Of a stretch of DNA of 64,000 bases, positions 31,568 to 41,309 are shown piece after piece. How positions within the stretch are numbered: the stretch's first letter is position 1; each line of letters opens with the position of its first letter. The stretch covers positions 6,034 to 70,033 of the forward strand of contig CAYQMF010000018.1 of assembly GCA_964418595.1 (NCBI GenBank). The letters are read 5' to 3'. Source of the DNA: CAYQMF01 sp964418595. Lineage in GTDB: Bacteria; Planctomycetota; UBA1135; UBA2386. Both the position numbers and the translations under genes were made by a program. Below the pieces are notes generated by a model. That model had not been told where the DNA came from. It saw nothing but the letters and a program-made list of their open reading frames with translations, and made no database searches.

Positions 31568-33112
31568 ATGCGATTCATCTGGCTTGCCGCGCTGAGCGCG
31601 GGTTGCGTCACGACGAGCGGGGATCGACCACCTCCGCTGGAGCCGCGCGTCGACGTCCACACCTTCGACCCGGCGGGTCAGCCGACCGATGGGCGCGGCC
31701 TCGCGATGCACGTGTGGGGCCCGGGGGAGGGACGCGCGCCGGTCCCGGCGCAGCACGGCTCGGGACCGCCACAGGGTGGCGACAAGACGGGGGGCCAGCC
31801 CGGCGCCGCAGGCGAGACGCCGACCAGCCCGCAGGGCCAGTCGTCCCAGGGTCAGCAGGGTCCGCAGCCCACGCCCGCGGGACAGGGCCAGACCCAGGAC
31901 GAGATCGACAAGCGGCGCGCGCGCGACGCCGAGCTGCGCAACCAGTTCGGGAGCGCGGTGATCGTGGCTCCCGACGGCGCGGTCACCAAGCAGTACTTCT
32001 TGAGCGGCGAGGCCACGACCGTCTTCCAGAACCTCCTGCGCGAGCCAGACGATGCTGCCACCGCCGATCCGAAGTTCGTCGGCTTCGACATCGATCCCAA
32101 GAGCCAGAGCGTGCTGGCCCGGATGCTCGGCGACCACCAGGTGAAGGTGACGCTGTTCCGCGACTTCGAGCCGATCGACACGATGGACATCCGCGCCGAA
32201 GTGAAGGGCGCGGTGCCGGCGTTGCTCGCGGGCCCGAAGAACTCGCTCCTCCTCGTCTCGGCGCAGCCGACCGCGCTGCAGGCGTTCGAGGACGCGCTCA
32301 ACCTGTTCTTCTCGAGCGTGCCGCAGATCGAACTCGAGGTGAAGGTGATCGAGTTCACGACGACCGATGCCGTCGCGTTCGGTGTCCGTCCCGTCGACAA
32401 CGACACGCCGACCCTGAACAACCTCGGCTCGGAGCGGCTCATCCGCGACATCACGTCGGCCTTTCCCATGCGTCCGCCGTCGATCGGCGTGGGCTCGACC
32501 ACCGACAAGGGCCTGCTCACGATCGGCGGGGTACACGACGGGTGGGAGCTCGCCGCCCGCATCGAGGCGCTCGAGATCAACCAGCTCGCCGACGTGCTCA
32601 GCCAGCCGAAGCTGACCGTGCGCAACGGCGGCGTGGCGTCGGTGTCGACGGTGACGAAGGTCCCGTACCCCAAGGCCAAGTTCACGTCGTCCGGTTCGAA
32701 CACCGTCGCCGACATCGCCTTCGAGACCGTGGGGATCTCGATGCACATCCGGCCGGTGATCGCGGGCACCGACACCGTCATCCTGCAGATCTTCGCCAAG
32801 GTGTCGGCGGTGACCGGGTTTTCGCCGACCGACCCGGTGCCGACGCCGACCATCTCGGAGCGCGAAGTCGTGACCCAGGTGCACGTGCGCCACAACCAGG
32901 CCACGACGATCAGCGGCCTGCTCAGCAAGAGCACCTTTGACAACGTCTCCAAGGTGCCGCTGCTCGGCGACATCCCGATCCTCGGCTACCTGTTCCGCTC
33001 GACCAGCAAGCAGGAGACGACGCAGAACGTCGAGTTCATCATCATCCCGCGCATCAAGCTCGGTCTCGAGCGCGGCGACGATCTCGACGTGTTGAACCCG
33101 ATCGGCCGATGA
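31568..33112 (+). CDS. GspD-like secretin (type II secretion/type IV pilus family)
   Basis: 514 residues. A short lipoprotein-like N-terminus (LAALSAGC) precedes a ~90-residue Gln/Pro/Gly linker (31740-31910), then N-domains (~130-250) and the secretin beta-barrel core. Diagnostic segments are QIELEVKVIEFTTTDAVAFGV, LSQPKLTVRNGGVASV and VPLLGDIPILGYLFRS with FIIIPRI at the end. Secretins form the outer-membrane gate of type II secretion. It is shorter than typical GspD (~650) and appears to have fewer N-domains. The next gene overlaps by ATGA and is GspK-like, supporting a secretion role; other T2SS genes are not in this window. Confidence 0.85.
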   Translation: MRFIWLAALSAGCVTTSGDRPPPLEPRVDVHTFDPAGQPTDGRGLAMHVWGPGEGRAPVPAQHGSGPPQGGDKTGGQPGAAGETPTSPQGQSSQGQQGPQPTPAGQGQTQDEIDKRRARDAELRNQFGSAVIVAPDGAVTKQYFLSGEATTVFQNLLREPDDAATADPKFVGFDIDPKSQSVLARMLGDHQVKVTLFRDFEPIDTMDIRAEVKGAVPALLAGPKNSLLLVSAQPTALQAFEDALNLFFSSVPQIELEVKVIEFTTTDAVAFGVRPVDNDTPTLNNLGSERLIRDITSAFPMRPPSIGVGSTTDKGLLTIGGVHDGWELAARIEALEINQLADVLSQPKLTVRNGGVASVSTVTKVPYPKAKFTSSGSNTVADIAFETVGISMHIRPVIAGTDTVILQIFAKVSAVTGFSPTDPVPTPTISEREVVTQVHVRHNQATTISGLLSKSTFDNVSKVPLLGDIPILGYLFRSTSKQETTQNVEFIIIPRIKLGLERGDDLDVLNPIGR

Positions 33113-33168
33113 GGCCACGGGATCCGCGAAAAGCCGGGCCGGCGTACAGCCATGGCGGAAGAAGTGGC

Positions 33169-34731
33169 ATGATCCGCCGTCCCAGACCGCTTCGCATGGC
33201 CACGCGCACCCCCGATCGGCAGGAGGGCTTCGCCCTCGTCATGGTGCTCATCCTGAGCGTGCTGCTGTACGTCGTCGTCGCCGAGCTCGTGACCTCGGCC
33301 CGCATGTCGCGGTTCACCGGCGAGAACGACGCACTCCTCGCGCGCATGCGCAACCACATGCGCTACACGTTGTTCCAGGTCGAGGAGTCGCTGCTCGACG
33401 ACCTGCAGAGCGGCGCGGAGGAAGGGGCCGGCGGGGCGGGGCCGCTCGGGGGTGCAGGCGCTGCGGGCGGCGCAGGCGGCGCAGGCGGTGCGGGTGCGTC
33501 CGGCGGTGCCGGCGCTGCCCCCGGCGGCGGCGAGGGCAACGACGCGTCGAGTGCCGACAGCAGCCAGGATGCTTGGTTCAAGTCGCAGGGCTACGCCGAC
33601 AACGACCTGACGACCTACGTGTGGATCGAAGACGAGAACCGCAAGTTCAACATCCTGAGCCTCGTGAGTCCCGACGAGGAGTTCGCGCGCGAGTCGAAGG
33701 CGCGCTTCATCCGGCTCATCGACTACCTGCGCGAGGGCACGCCGTTCGACCTCAGCCCAGCGCACGGCGAACAGTTCGCCAACCGGATCATCGAGTGGAT
33801 CAAGGGTCAGGGGCGTACGGCCATGCTGCCGCGCCCGCTGCTCAAGAGCGACGAGGAGAGTGAACGCGACTTCACGCTGCCGCTGCACCTGGACGAGGTG
33901 AAGCTGCTCGACGGGTTCACGGACGAGATCTTCTACGATCACGTCTTCGACAACCGGCTCATGCTCGGGCTCGAGTCGGTGCTGACGATCTACACGTCGC
34001 TCGCGGCGGATCCAGGGGATCCCGACAAGCGGCGTGGGCCCGGCGGAGCCTCACCCACGGCACCGGGCGGGACCGCTGGCTCGGGGCCCGGTGCCTCGGG
34101 CGGCGCGGGCGCGAGCAGCGGCCAGGGTGCCGATCCCATCGGCGAGGGCATCCGCATCAACATCAACACCGCGTCGCGCCCGGTCCTGCGCTGCCTGTTC
34201 TCCGACGCGGAGATCCCCCCGGCGGCGATCGAGGCCCTGCTCCGCTACCGCAACGAAGAAGAACCGCCCCCGGAAGGCGAGGAGGCCGCGGCTCCGACCG
34301 GTCTCGTCGAGGAGAATCCCGAGCCCGTGAAGAAGGCCTTCGCGGAAGTCGCCGATCTCGACAAGCTCCCGGAGTTCATGAACCTCGCCAACCCCGAGGT
34401 GAAGAACAAGTTCTTCGAGCTGACCACGACGCACTCGCACGTGTTCACCGTGCACATGGCGTCGCTGTTCAAGCGCAACGAGGAGCGGCGCATCTTCGTG
34501 ATCCGGCGCGCAGCGTCGGTGCTGGTGCGCATCGAGGACGGGGAAGAGAGCAAGATCTACCCGATCATCCGCCTGGAGGAGCGCAGCGGCCTGCGCGTGG
34601 TGCCCATCGACTTTCCGGAGGAGTACGAGCAGCAGCTCCGCATGCGCGACGAGTTCGACGAGTTCGCGCGCGAGGAGCGGATGTGGAACCCGTTCTTCCT
34701 CGAGTTCTACAAGCCGCGCGACCAGCGCTAG
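33169..34731 (+). CDS. gspK: GspK-like minor pseudopilin
   Basis: 520 residues from the ATG at 33169, which has GGAAGAAG just upstream; the ATG at 33109 overlaps the secretin stop (ATGA), and 33196 is also possible. A prepilin-type leader ends RQEG|FALV, followed by a ~20-residue hydrophobic helix. Position +5 is Met, not Glu, and lack of Glu5 is a GspK trait. Two Gly/Ala-rich low-complexity stretches interrupt the chain (33424-33540 and ~34036-34130). After the second comes ININTASRPVLRCLF, the GspK helix-hairpin-helix segment. GspK caps the pseudopilus tip. The insertions make it larger than typical (~320). Confidence 0.75.
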   Translation: MIRRPRPLRMATRTPDRQEGFALVMVLILSVLLYVVVAELVTSARMSRFTGENDALLARMRNHMRYTLFQVEESLLDDLQSGAEEGAGGAGPLGGAGAAGGAGGAGGAGASGGAGAAPGGGEGNDASSADSSQDAWFKSQGYADNDLTTYVWIEDENRKFNILSLVSPDEEFARESKARFIRLIDYLREGTPFDLSPAHGEQFANRIIEWIKGQGRTAMLPRPLLKSDEESERDFTLPLHLDEVKLLDGFTDEIFYDHVFDNRLMLGLESVLTIYTSLAADPGDPDKRRGPGGASPTAPGGTAGSGPGASGGAGASSGQGADPIGEGIRININTASRPVLRCLFSDAEIPPAAIEALLRYRNEEEPPPEGEEAAAPTGLVEENPEPVKKAFAEVADLDKLPEFMNLANPEVKNKFFELTTTHSHVFTVHMASLFKRNEERRIFVIRRAASVLVRIEDGEESKIYPIIRLEERSGLRVVPIDFPEEYEQQLRMRDEFDEFAREERMWNPFFLEFYKPRDQR

Positions 34732-34739
34732 CCCCCGGC

Positions 34740-35891
34740 TCAGGCCGGCGGCCGGCCGCTTTCGATGACGCTGCGGAAGCGGTCGAACAGGTAGAGCGAG
34801 TCGTGCGGCCCGGGCGCGGCCTCCGGGTGGTACTGCACGGAGAACACCGGCAGCTCCTTGTGGGTGAGGCCCTCGACGGTCCCGTCGTTCAGGTTCTTGT
34901 GGCTCACCACGACCGAGTCGGGCAGGGTCTTGGCGTCGACCGCGAACGAGTGGTTCTGCGCGGTGATCTCCACGCGCTCCGTGGCGAGGTCCATCACCGG
35001 CTGGTTGCCGCCGTGGTGTCCGAACTTCAGCTTGAAGGTCTTGGCGCCGAACACCTGGCCGAGGATCTGGTGACCGAGGCAGATCCCGAACACGGGGAGT
35101 TCCTTCACGAGGCGCTGCACCGCGGTCACCGCATAGGTGCAGAGGGCCGGGTCGCCGGGACCGTTGCTCAGGAACACGCCGTCGGGCTTGCGCTCGAGCA
35201 CCGCTTCGGCCGGCGTCCTGGCCGGGACGACGGTGACGTCGAAGCCGCTCTCGACCAGCGACCGGAGGATGTTGCGCTTGGCGCCGAAGTCGTAGGCGAC
35301 CACGCGTAGCCGACGCCGCCCGGACACATCGCTGCGCGGCGGCGAGAACGGCGACTCGTCGCCGCGGGTCCAGTCCTGGATCTCGGGGCAGGTCACTTCG
35401 AGCACGTGGTCGATCTCGCTCGTCGTCGGCGCGCTCCGCAGGCGGCTGACCAGAGTCGCTGCCTCGGTGGTCATGTCCTCGGTGAGCATCACCCGCATCG
35501 CGCCCGCGGTGCGCACCCGCCGGGTGATCATGCGCGTGTCGACGTCCTCGATCCCGGGCACGCCGTGCTGGCGCAGGTAGTCGGCGAGTTCGCCGCCCGA
35601 CCGGAAGTTGCTGCTGCGCGCGCACGCCTCGCGCACGATCAGCCCCGACAGCCACAGCCGCACCGACTCCTCGTCCTCGGTGTTCACGCCGTAGTTGCCG
35701 ATGTGCGGGTGGGTCAGCAGCACGGTCTGACCGCGGTACGACGGATCCGTGAGGATCTCCTGGTAGCCGGTCATCGACGTGTTGAAGACCAGCTCGCCGA
35801 CGGTGGTCACCGGCGCGCCGAACGAGCGCCCCACGCACACCGTACCATCTTCGAGCACGAGGCGGGCGGGCTTGCGGGTTGTCGCGGTCAT
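34740..35891 (-). CDS. carA: Carbamoyl-phosphate synthase small (glutaminase) subunit
   Basis: 383 residues, full length. The N-terminal CPSase domain has [16 protein letters not shown] and [21 protein letters not shown]. The C-terminal class-I glutaminase domain has LSNGPGDP, the nucleophile in GICLGHQ and the His-Glu pair in HPEAAPGP. It releases ammonia from glutamine for carbamoyl phosphate (arginine and pyrimidines) in partnership with CarB, which is not in the window. It lies at the end of a minus-strand run (deacetylase, protease, tsaD, carA) with 50 nt before its ATG, probably cotranscribed. Confidence 0.95.
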   Translation of the reverse strand: MTATTRKPARLVLEDGTVCVGRSFGAPVTTVGELVFNTSMTGYQEILTDPSYRGQTVLLTHPHIGNYGVNTEDEESVRLWLSGLIVREACARSSNFRSGGELADYLRQHGVPGIEDVDTRMITRRVRTAGAMRVMLTEDMTTEAATLVSRLRSAPTTSEIDHVLEVTCPEIQDWTRGDESPFSPPRSDVSGRRRLRVVAYDFGAKRNILRSLVESGFDVTVVPARTPAEAVLERKPDGVFLSNGPGDPALCTYAVTAVQRLVKELPVFGICLGHQILGQVFGAKTFKLKFGHHGGNQPVMDLATERVEITAQNHSFAVDAKTLPDSVVVSHKNLNDGTVEGLTHKELPVFSVQYHPEAAPGPHDSLYLFDRFRSVIESGRPPA

Positions 35892-35941
35892 CGGGGGCGG
35901 AAGTAGAGCACGCAGGCTCCCAGGAGCCCAGGCCGGCGCGG

Positions 35942-37003
35942 TCAAAACCAAGGGCGTGGTCGCGGCGCGCGCGAGGTCCTGGTCGCCGTGGCCGCTGCCT
36001 GCAGCGTGAGGTCGTCGGCTTCGCCGCGCGCGAGGCGCAGATGGCCGAGCCCCGCGACCATCGCGCCGTTGTCGGCGCAGAGATCCAGGGGCGGGAAGAC
36101 CAGCTCCAGCGCCGTGAAGGCCGGGTCGTCGGCGAGGCGCGCGCGCAGCAGCTCGTTGCGGGCGACTCCGCCGCCGATGGCGAGGCTGCGCGCGGGGAAG
36201 CGACGGGCGGCGCGCGCCAGCTTCGCCACGAGCACGTCCACGATCGCCGCCTGGTACGAGGCCGCGAGGTCGGCGACCAGCGCGTCGGTCAGGGTCGGGG
36301 CGGGCCCGTCGCCGCCGGCACCGCGCAAGTGGTAGAGCAGCGCGGTCTTCACGCCGCTGAACGAGAAGTCCAACGAGTCGCTCTGCAGCAGCGAGCGCGG
36401 CAGCGCGACCGCCGCCGGGTTGCCGGCGCGCGCCGCGCCCTGGATCGCAGGACCACCCGGGTAGGGGAGGCCGAGCAGCGCGGCGCCCTTGTCCAGGGCT
36501 TCGCCCGCCGCGTCGTCGCGCGTGGCGCCGAGGCGTTCGACCTCGCCCGGCGCGTGCACCCGGTACAGGGCCGTGTGGCCACCCGACGCGATCAGTGCGA
36601 GCAGCGGCAGCGGCAGGTCGGGCCGGGTCATGAACGCCGCGTGGATGTGGGCCTGCACGTGGTCGACGCCGACCAGAGGCAGGTCGAAGCGCCACGCGAG
36701 GGTCTTGGCCGCCGCGATTCCCACGAGCAGACAGCCGATCATCCCGGGCCGGTTGGTGACGGCAACGCCATCGACGTCCTCGATCGCGACCCCGGCGCGG
36801 GCCAGCGCCTCCTGCACGACCGGCACGATGCGTTGCATGTGCGAACGGCTGGCGATCTCCGGCACCACGCCGCGGTAGCGCGCATGCAGGTCGGTCTGCG
36901 AGGCCACCACGTTGCTGAGCACCGTGACGCCGTCGCGGACCACCGCCGCCGCGGTCTCGTCGCACGACGACTCGATGCCCAGCACGAGGCGCACCGCCGT
37001 CAT
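35942..37003 (-). CDS. tsaD: tRNA N6-adenosine threonylcarbamoyltransferase
   Basis: 353 residues. TsaD transfers the threonylcarbamoyl group to A37 of ANN-decoding tRNAs together with TsaB and TsaE. The start [17 protein letters not shown], the metal-binding [10 protein letters not shown] (HxxxH), [22 protein letters not shown] and the [10 protein letters not shown] segment are all typical. Its ATG overlaps the stop of the S41 protease gene (ATGA read on the minus strand), so the two are translationally coupled. Essential in most bacteria. Confidence 0.95.
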   Translation of the reverse strand: MTAVRLVLGIESSCDETAAAVVRDGVTVLSNVVASQTDLHARYRGVVPEIASRSHMQRIVPVVQEALARAGVAIEDVDGVAVTNRPGMIGCLLVGIAAAKTLAWRFDLPLVGVDHVQAHIHAAFMTRPDLPLPLLALIASGGHTALYRVHAPGEVERLGATRDDAAGEALDKGAALLGLPYPGGPAIQGAARAGNPAAVALPRSLLQSDSLDFSFSGVKTALLYHLRGAGGDGPAPTLTDALVADLAASYQAAIVDVLVAKLARAARRFPARSLAIGGGVARNELLRARLADDPAFTALELVFPPLDLCADNGAMVAGLGHLRLARGEADDLTLQAAATATRTSRAPRPRPWF

Positions 37004-38376
37004 CGGCCCGTGCCCGCGGGCTCACCGCGTACCTTGGCACGCAGGACCTCGAGGGCCCGCGCGAGCTGCGGGTCCGCGTCGGGGCCGAGCGGCTCGAGTT
37101 CGCCGCGGAAGCCGAGCGCCGTCGCCAACGCTGCTGCCGCCACCTTGTACCGGGCCGGGATGTCGTAACCCGCGAGGCGCCCGAGCACCTCGCGCGCCTG
37201 CTCCGTCGTCAGGGTCACGAGCACGTCGGGCGCGAGGCCGCCCTTCCCCGCCGCGTCCCCGTTCTTGCCTCCGTCGCCACGGCGGAGATGGCCCTCGATG
37301 CAGCGGCCGGACGGCGTGTAGTAGTGCGCGGTGGTGAGCTTGAGCCGGAAGTCGAGATTCGCCCAACGGAAGATGCTCTGCACCACCCCCTTGCCGAAGG
37401 TCCGCGTGCCCACGAGCTGCGCGCGGTGGTGGTCCTGCAGGGCGCCGGCCAGCACCTCGCTCGCGCTCGCCGACTCGCCGTCGACCAGGAGCACGAGGGG
37501 CAGCTCCGGGTGGGTCGCCTTCGCCACCTCGGCGTCGAAGCGGTTGACCTCCACGCCGCCGCGCTTGCGCAGGCTCAGGATGTTGCCCTCGGCGAGGAAG
37601 CGGTTGGCGACGGCGACACACTCGTCGAGCAGACCGCCACTGTTGCCGCGCAGGTCGAGCACCAGCCCGCGCAGCGTCGTCTCCGCGCCGAGGTGCGCCA
37701 GCGCCGCGTCGAGCTCGTCGGGCGTCTTGTGCTGGAACGTCGACAGGTACACGTAGCCGAGTCCCTCGGTGCGGTCGAGCCAGCGCACCCACTTGATGCT
37801 GTGCTGCTGCACGGCGCCGCGCTCGATCGCGACGTCCCGCGCCGTGTCGTCCGCGCCCTTCACGGTAAGGTGCACCGTCGTGCCGGGCTTGCCGAGCAGC
37901 CGCTCGCGCGCACGTTCGATCACTTCGTCCTTGGTCCAGAGGGTCGCGTCCTCGCCCTCGACGCGCACGATGCGGTCGCCGACCTGCAGCCCGGCTCGCT
38001 CCGCCGGTCCGTCGCTGAAGATGTAGTACACGGTCGCCGGAGTGACCGCCGGCGCGAGCGTGATCCCTACCCCTTCGTAGCTCCCGGTGGTCTCGTGCTC
38101 GAAGTCCGCCACCGCAGTGGCCGGGACGTACGCGCTGTAGCGGTCGACGCTCTTCACCATCGCCGCGATGGCAGCGTCGAGCAGGGCGTCCGGCTCGTGC
38201 GGCGACACGTGTTCGCGCAGGATCTGCTCGTGCACGATGCGCAGGGCGCGCAGTTCGTCGGCCGGCAGCTTGCCTAGGTCAGGGCCGAACGCGTGCAGCG
38301 TCAGCAGCGTCACCAGGAACGCCAGCGTGCAGCTGCTGATGAGGAGCGTGTAGGTGTGGCGGGAGTGAGCGTGCAT
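37000..38376 (-). CDS. S41 family carboxyl-terminal processing protease
   Basis: 458 residues from the ATG at 38376, whose A is shared with the stop of the preceding gene (TGATG). One N-terminal membrane anchor ([20 protein letters not shown]), then a cap region, a PDZ domain (~120-190, [23 protein letters not shown]) and the S41 catalytic core with [21 protein letters not shown], nucleophile Ser in DGESASASE and general-base Lys in TFGKGVVQ. CtpA/Prc-type enzymes degrade or trim periplasmic proteins from the C-terminus. Complete catalytic Ser-Lys dyad. Coupled to tsaD downstream. Confidence 0.92.
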   Translation of the reverse strand: MHAHSRHTYTLLISSCTLAFLVTLLTLHAFGPDLGKLPADELRALRIVHEQILREHVSPHEPDALLDAAIAAMVKSVDRYSAYVPATAVADFEHETTGSYEGVGITLAPAVTPATVYYIFSDGPAERAGLQVGDRIVRVEGEDATLWTKDEVIERARERLLGKPGTTVHLTVKGADDTARDVAIERGAVQQHSIKWVRWLDRTEGLGYVYLSTFQHKTPDELDAALAHLGAETTLRGLVLDLRGNSGGLLDECVAVANRFLAEGNILSLRKRGGVEVNRFDAEVAKATHPELPLVLLVDGESASASEVLAGALQDHHRAQLVGTRTFGKGVVQSIFRWANLDFRLKLTTAHYYTPSGRCIEGHLRRGDGGKNGDAAGKGGLAPDVLVTLTTEQAREVLGRLAGYDIPARYKVAAAALATALGFRGELEPLGPDADPQLARALEVLRAKVRGEPAGTGR

Positions 38377-40124
38377 CACGACTTCGTCGGCGGCGCAGAA
38401 CGATAGCCGGCGACGAGGCCCACGAAGAAGGCGCGGGCATTCGCCCCCAGCGTCGCCGTGCGGTAGCCGCCCTCTTGGACGGCCAGCGTCGGCAGGCGCA
38501 TCTCCCCGATCAGGCGGCCGTTGGCCTCGAAGTCGGCGGGCGAGAGCGTCCACGTCCCGGTGGGATCCTGCTTGGCGGTGTCGAGGCCGAGCGCGATGAC
38601 CAGGAAGCGGGGCGCGAACGCGCGGATGGTCTTCAGGGCCGCGCGCAGCGTGCGGCGGTAGCGCTCGCCGTCGACCCTCTCCGGCAGGCACAGGTTGTGG
38701 TTGAACCCCTCGCCTTCGCCGCCGCCCTTCTCGTCGGGAAAGCCCGTGAAGAACGGGTACGCGATGCGCGGATGGGCGTGGATCGAGATCGTCAACACGT
38801 CGGCGCGCTCCCAGAAGATGTCCTGCTGGCCGTTGCCGTGGTGGTAGTCGACGTCGAGGATCGCGACCTTGCCGTAGCGCGACAGATGGTGGGCGGCGAT
38901 GGCGTTGTTGTTGAAATAGCAGAAGCCACCGAACGCGTCGCGCTCCGCGTGGTGCCCCGGCGGTCGCACCAGCGCATACGCCAAGGGCTGACCCTCGAGC
39001 AGCAGGTCGGCGCCGGTCATCGCCGCGTCGACCGCTGCCTTGGCGGCGGTGTAGGCGTTGCGGTTCAGCGGCGTGAACGTGTCCATGCAGTAGTAGCCCG
39101 CTCCGTAGGTCAGGTCCTTCGGCGGGTTGCTGCGGTTGCGCAGGGGGAACACGTACGGGTACACCGACTTGCCGGCCGGCACGCGCGGGCTGACGCGTTC
39201 GAGGTAGCGCACCATCTTCTCGCTGTGCACGGCGCGGATGCAGCGCTGTGGGTAGTCACGCGCGCGTGTGCGCAGGAACAGGCCGGTGGTCTCGAGCCCC
39301 TTGAGGATCGACGCGACGCGCACCGGCGCCTCCACGTAGCCGCGCTCCCGCACGTGGTGGATCTCGTGGTGTTCGTTGACGACCAGCGCCACCATCTTCT
39401 CGCCCGTCTCCGTGACGATCGCGGGCGCCTTGCCGGAGCGATACCGGGGCGGGCGGATGGCGACCGGATCGGCGCGGAACGACGCGACGACCGAGTCGAT
39501 GTACTCCGGCGGGCAGAGGTCGGCGTACTTGCGCTCGAGGATGGCGCGCACCGCACGCTGTGCGAACCCGGGCCGCAGCGGCTCACCCCGGTCGAGGTCG
39601 TCGAACACGAGGTGCGGCATGTCCTTGTCGCCGGGTTTCAGGGGCCGCTCGTACTCGGTGCCCACGATCGGCCGGGCGCCCAGCCGCTCGTAGAAGCGCA
39701 GGCGGGCGCTGTTGGGCTTGACGAACGCCGGGTTGCTGCAGGCCTCGGGCTCGTCGGGCAGGCACTCGAAGAACAGGCCGTGGCACTGCAGTTCGGCGGC
39801 GATCGTGCGCACCCGGTGGTACAGGGCGCCACCCACCCCGTTCGGTGAGCCACGCTCCGCCGCCACGTAGTCCAGCAGGCAGAAGCCGATGTCCGGGGCG
39901 TACGAGACGAGCGCGAAGCCGAACAGGTGGCCGCGCATGTCGTCTGCCACCAGCAGGATCGCGCGGAGCTGGTACTTCAGCGGATCGCGGAGCCGGTCGC
40001 CGAGCTTGTCGACTTCGTCCTGGTGGATGCCGGGCAGGCGGTCGCGCAGGATCTGCTGGGCGCGCTCGAGGTCGCGGCGGTCGCCGGGGAGGGTGTCGTC
40101 TTGGATGCGGCGGATGCGGAACAT
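38376..40124 (-). CDS. GNAT acetyltransferase-histone deacetylase-like fusion protein
   Basis: 582 residues. The N-terminal ~165 look like a GNAT fold (AILLVADDMRGHLFGFALV, then RGSPNGVGGALYHRVR at the acetyl-CoA loop position and SARLRFYERLGARP). Residues ~225-582 are a class II-like deacetylase or acetylpolyamine amidohydrolase domain with RPPGHHAERDAFGGFCYFNN and VDYHHGNGQQDIF, which carry the catalytic His pair and zinc ligands, and VQEGGY near the end. One chain could thus add and remove acetyl groups on the same kind of substrate, protein or polyamine; this is inference. It heads the tsaD-carA run. A 10-bp hairpin lies 4 nt upstream of its ATG. Confidence 0.85.
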   Translation of the reverse strand: MFRIRRIQDDTLPGDRRDLERAQQILRDRLPGIHQDEVDKLGDRLRDPLKYQLRAILLVADDMRGHLFGFALVSYAPDIGFCLLDYVAAERGSPNGVGGALYHRVRTIAAELQCHGLFFECLPDEPEACSNPAFVKPNSARLRFYERLGARPIVGTEYERPLKPGDKDMPHLVFDDLDRGEPLRPGFAQRAVRAILERKYADLCPPEYIDSVVASFRADPVAIRPPRYRSGKAPAIVTETGEKMVALVVNEHHEIHHVRERGYVEAPVRVASILKGLETTGLFLRTRARDYPQRCIRAVHSEKMVRYLERVSPRVPAGKSVYPYVFPLRNRSNPPKDLTYGAGYYCMDTFTPLNRNAYTAAKAAVDAAMTGADLLLEGQPLAYALVRPPGHHAERDAFGGFCYFNNNAIAAHHLSRYGKVAILDVDYHHGNGQQDIFWERADVLTISIHAHPRIAYPFFTGFPDEKGGGEGEGFNHNLCLPERVDGERYRRTLRAALKTIRAFAPRFLVIALGLDTAKQDPTGTWTLSPADFEANGRLIGEMRLPTLAVQEGGYRTATLGANARAFFVGLVAGYRSAPPTKS

Positions 40125-40128
40125 GCTC

Positions 40129-40154
40129 GGGTGCCGGCGATGGCGCCGGCACCC
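40129..40154. promoter_or_regulatory. Perfect hairpin immediately upstream of the deacetylase fusion start
   Basis: GGGTGCCGGC (40129-40138) and GCCGGCACCC (40145-40154) pair over 10 bp with a 6-nt loop. On the minus strand it ends 4 nt before the ATG, covering the usual ribosome-site position. It could be an operator palindrome or a translation-blocking stem. No other ribosome site is visible for this gene. Confidence 0.45.
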
Positions 40155-40312
40155 TCACCATCCGGCCGCGTGCGGCGCGCCGGAAGGAAAAAAAAACCTG
40201 CGCCGGGCCACGGATTCCGCGCGCACACACCGTTGGGGGCGCGGGTTGCGTTGGCCGCAAGCGATGGGGGCCTGATCCCACTCGCGGCGCCGCGAAACCC
40301 GCCGGTGCAAAA

Positions 40313-40351
40313 CGACAGGGGAGGCCGTCGCGCCGTCGTGGTACCCTGTCG
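40313..40351. promoter_or_regulatory. Inverted repeat upstream of ku
   Basis: CGACAGGG (40313-40320) and CCCTGTCG (40344-40351) are perfect 8-nt arms with a 23-nt spacer, 50 nt before the ku start. The position in the 276-nt gap between divergent genes suits an operator or leader stem. The gap also holds a run of nine A at about 40189-40197, unusual for this GC content. No clear -10/-35 pair was recognised. Confidence 0.35.
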
Positions 40352-40400
40352 CGACTTGCGCCCTCGCGTGCGCTTCTCAACAGCTTTTCCACATCACCCC

Positions 40401-41303
40401 ATGGCCGCTCGCGCTACCTGGAAAGGTTTCATCCGTCTGAGCCTCGTGTCGGTGCCGGTCCGGGCCTTCACGGCCCACGAGAGCAGCGCCGAGATCCGCC
40501 TCAACCAGCTCCACGCGGGGTGCAACGCGCGCGTGAAGTACCTCAAGCAGTGTCCGGAGCACGGCGAGCTGCCCGCCGACCAGATCGTCAGCGGCTACGA
40601 GTACGGCAAGGACCAGTACGTCGTGATCGATCCCGACGAGCTCAGCAAGCTGCGCCAGCAGTCCGACCGCGCGATCGGGATCGAGGGCTTCATCGCGCCC
40701 GACGCGATCGACCCGGTCCAGCACGCCGGCAAGACCTACTACCTCCTCCCCGACGGGATCGCCGGCAACAAGCCGTACGCGCTCCTGCGCGAGGGCATGA
40801 AGGAGGCCGGGGTCGTCGCCTTCGTGTCGATGATCATGTCGTCGCGCGAGCAGATCGCGATCCTGCGCGCGATGGGTGACCTGCTCGTGCTCACCGTGCT
40901 GCAGTACGCGGCGGAGGTGAAGGCGACCGACGAGTTCACGAGCGAGGTGCCGCGCGAGGCGATGAGCAAGGAGGAGAAGGCGCTCACCAAGACGCTCATC
41001 GAAGCGACGCGGATCGAGGAGTTCGATCTCGCCAAGTACCGCGATCGCTACGTCGATCGGCTCAAACAGCTGATCCAGCTCAAGGTCGACGGCAAGGAGG
41101 TGGTGGCGGCGCCGGAAGTGGAGGAGCCGAAGATCATCAACCTCATGGAGGCGCTCAAGCGCAGCGTCGCCGAGGCGCAGGCCGCGACCACGACCGGTAC
41201 CGCGCCGCGGTCCGGCGACGAGCCGAAGATGGCGCCCAGCGAAGCCGAGCCGCGCCCGGTCGCGGAGCGCAAGGCCGCCACCCGCAAGCGCAAGAGCGGG
41301 TGA
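40401..41303 (+). CDS. ku: Non-homologous end-joining protein Ku
   Basis: 300 residues from the ATG at 40401. The Ku core beta-barrel is clear: TWKGFIRLSLVSVPVRAF at the start, KYLKQCPEHGEL, IVSGYEYGKDQYVVIDPDEL, KTYYLLPDG, YALLREGMKEAGVVAF and KYRDRYVDRLKQLIQLKVDGK. Bacterial Ku homodimers ring broken DNA ends and recruit the ligase. The C-terminal ~60 residues are low-complexity with a basic tail ending RKAATRKRKSG, typical of DNA-binding Ku tails. The ligase starts 6 nt after its stop, making a compact NHEJ unit. Confidence 0.95.
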   Translation: MAARATWKGFIRLSLVSVPVRAFTAHESSAEIRLNQLHAGCNARVKYLKQCPEHGELPADQIVSGYEYGKDQYVVIDPDELSKLRQQSDRAIGIEGFIAPDAIDPVQHAGKTYYLLPDGIAGNKPYALLREGMKEAGVVAFVSMIMSSREQIAILRAMGDLLVLTVLQYAAEVKATDEFTSEVPREAMSKEEKALTKTLIEATRIEEFDLAKYRDRYVDRLKQLIQLKVDGKEVVAAPEVEEPKIINLMEALKRSVAEAQAATTTGTAPRSGDEPKMAPSEAEPRPVAERKAATRKRKSG

Positions 41304-41309
41304 GAGGGC

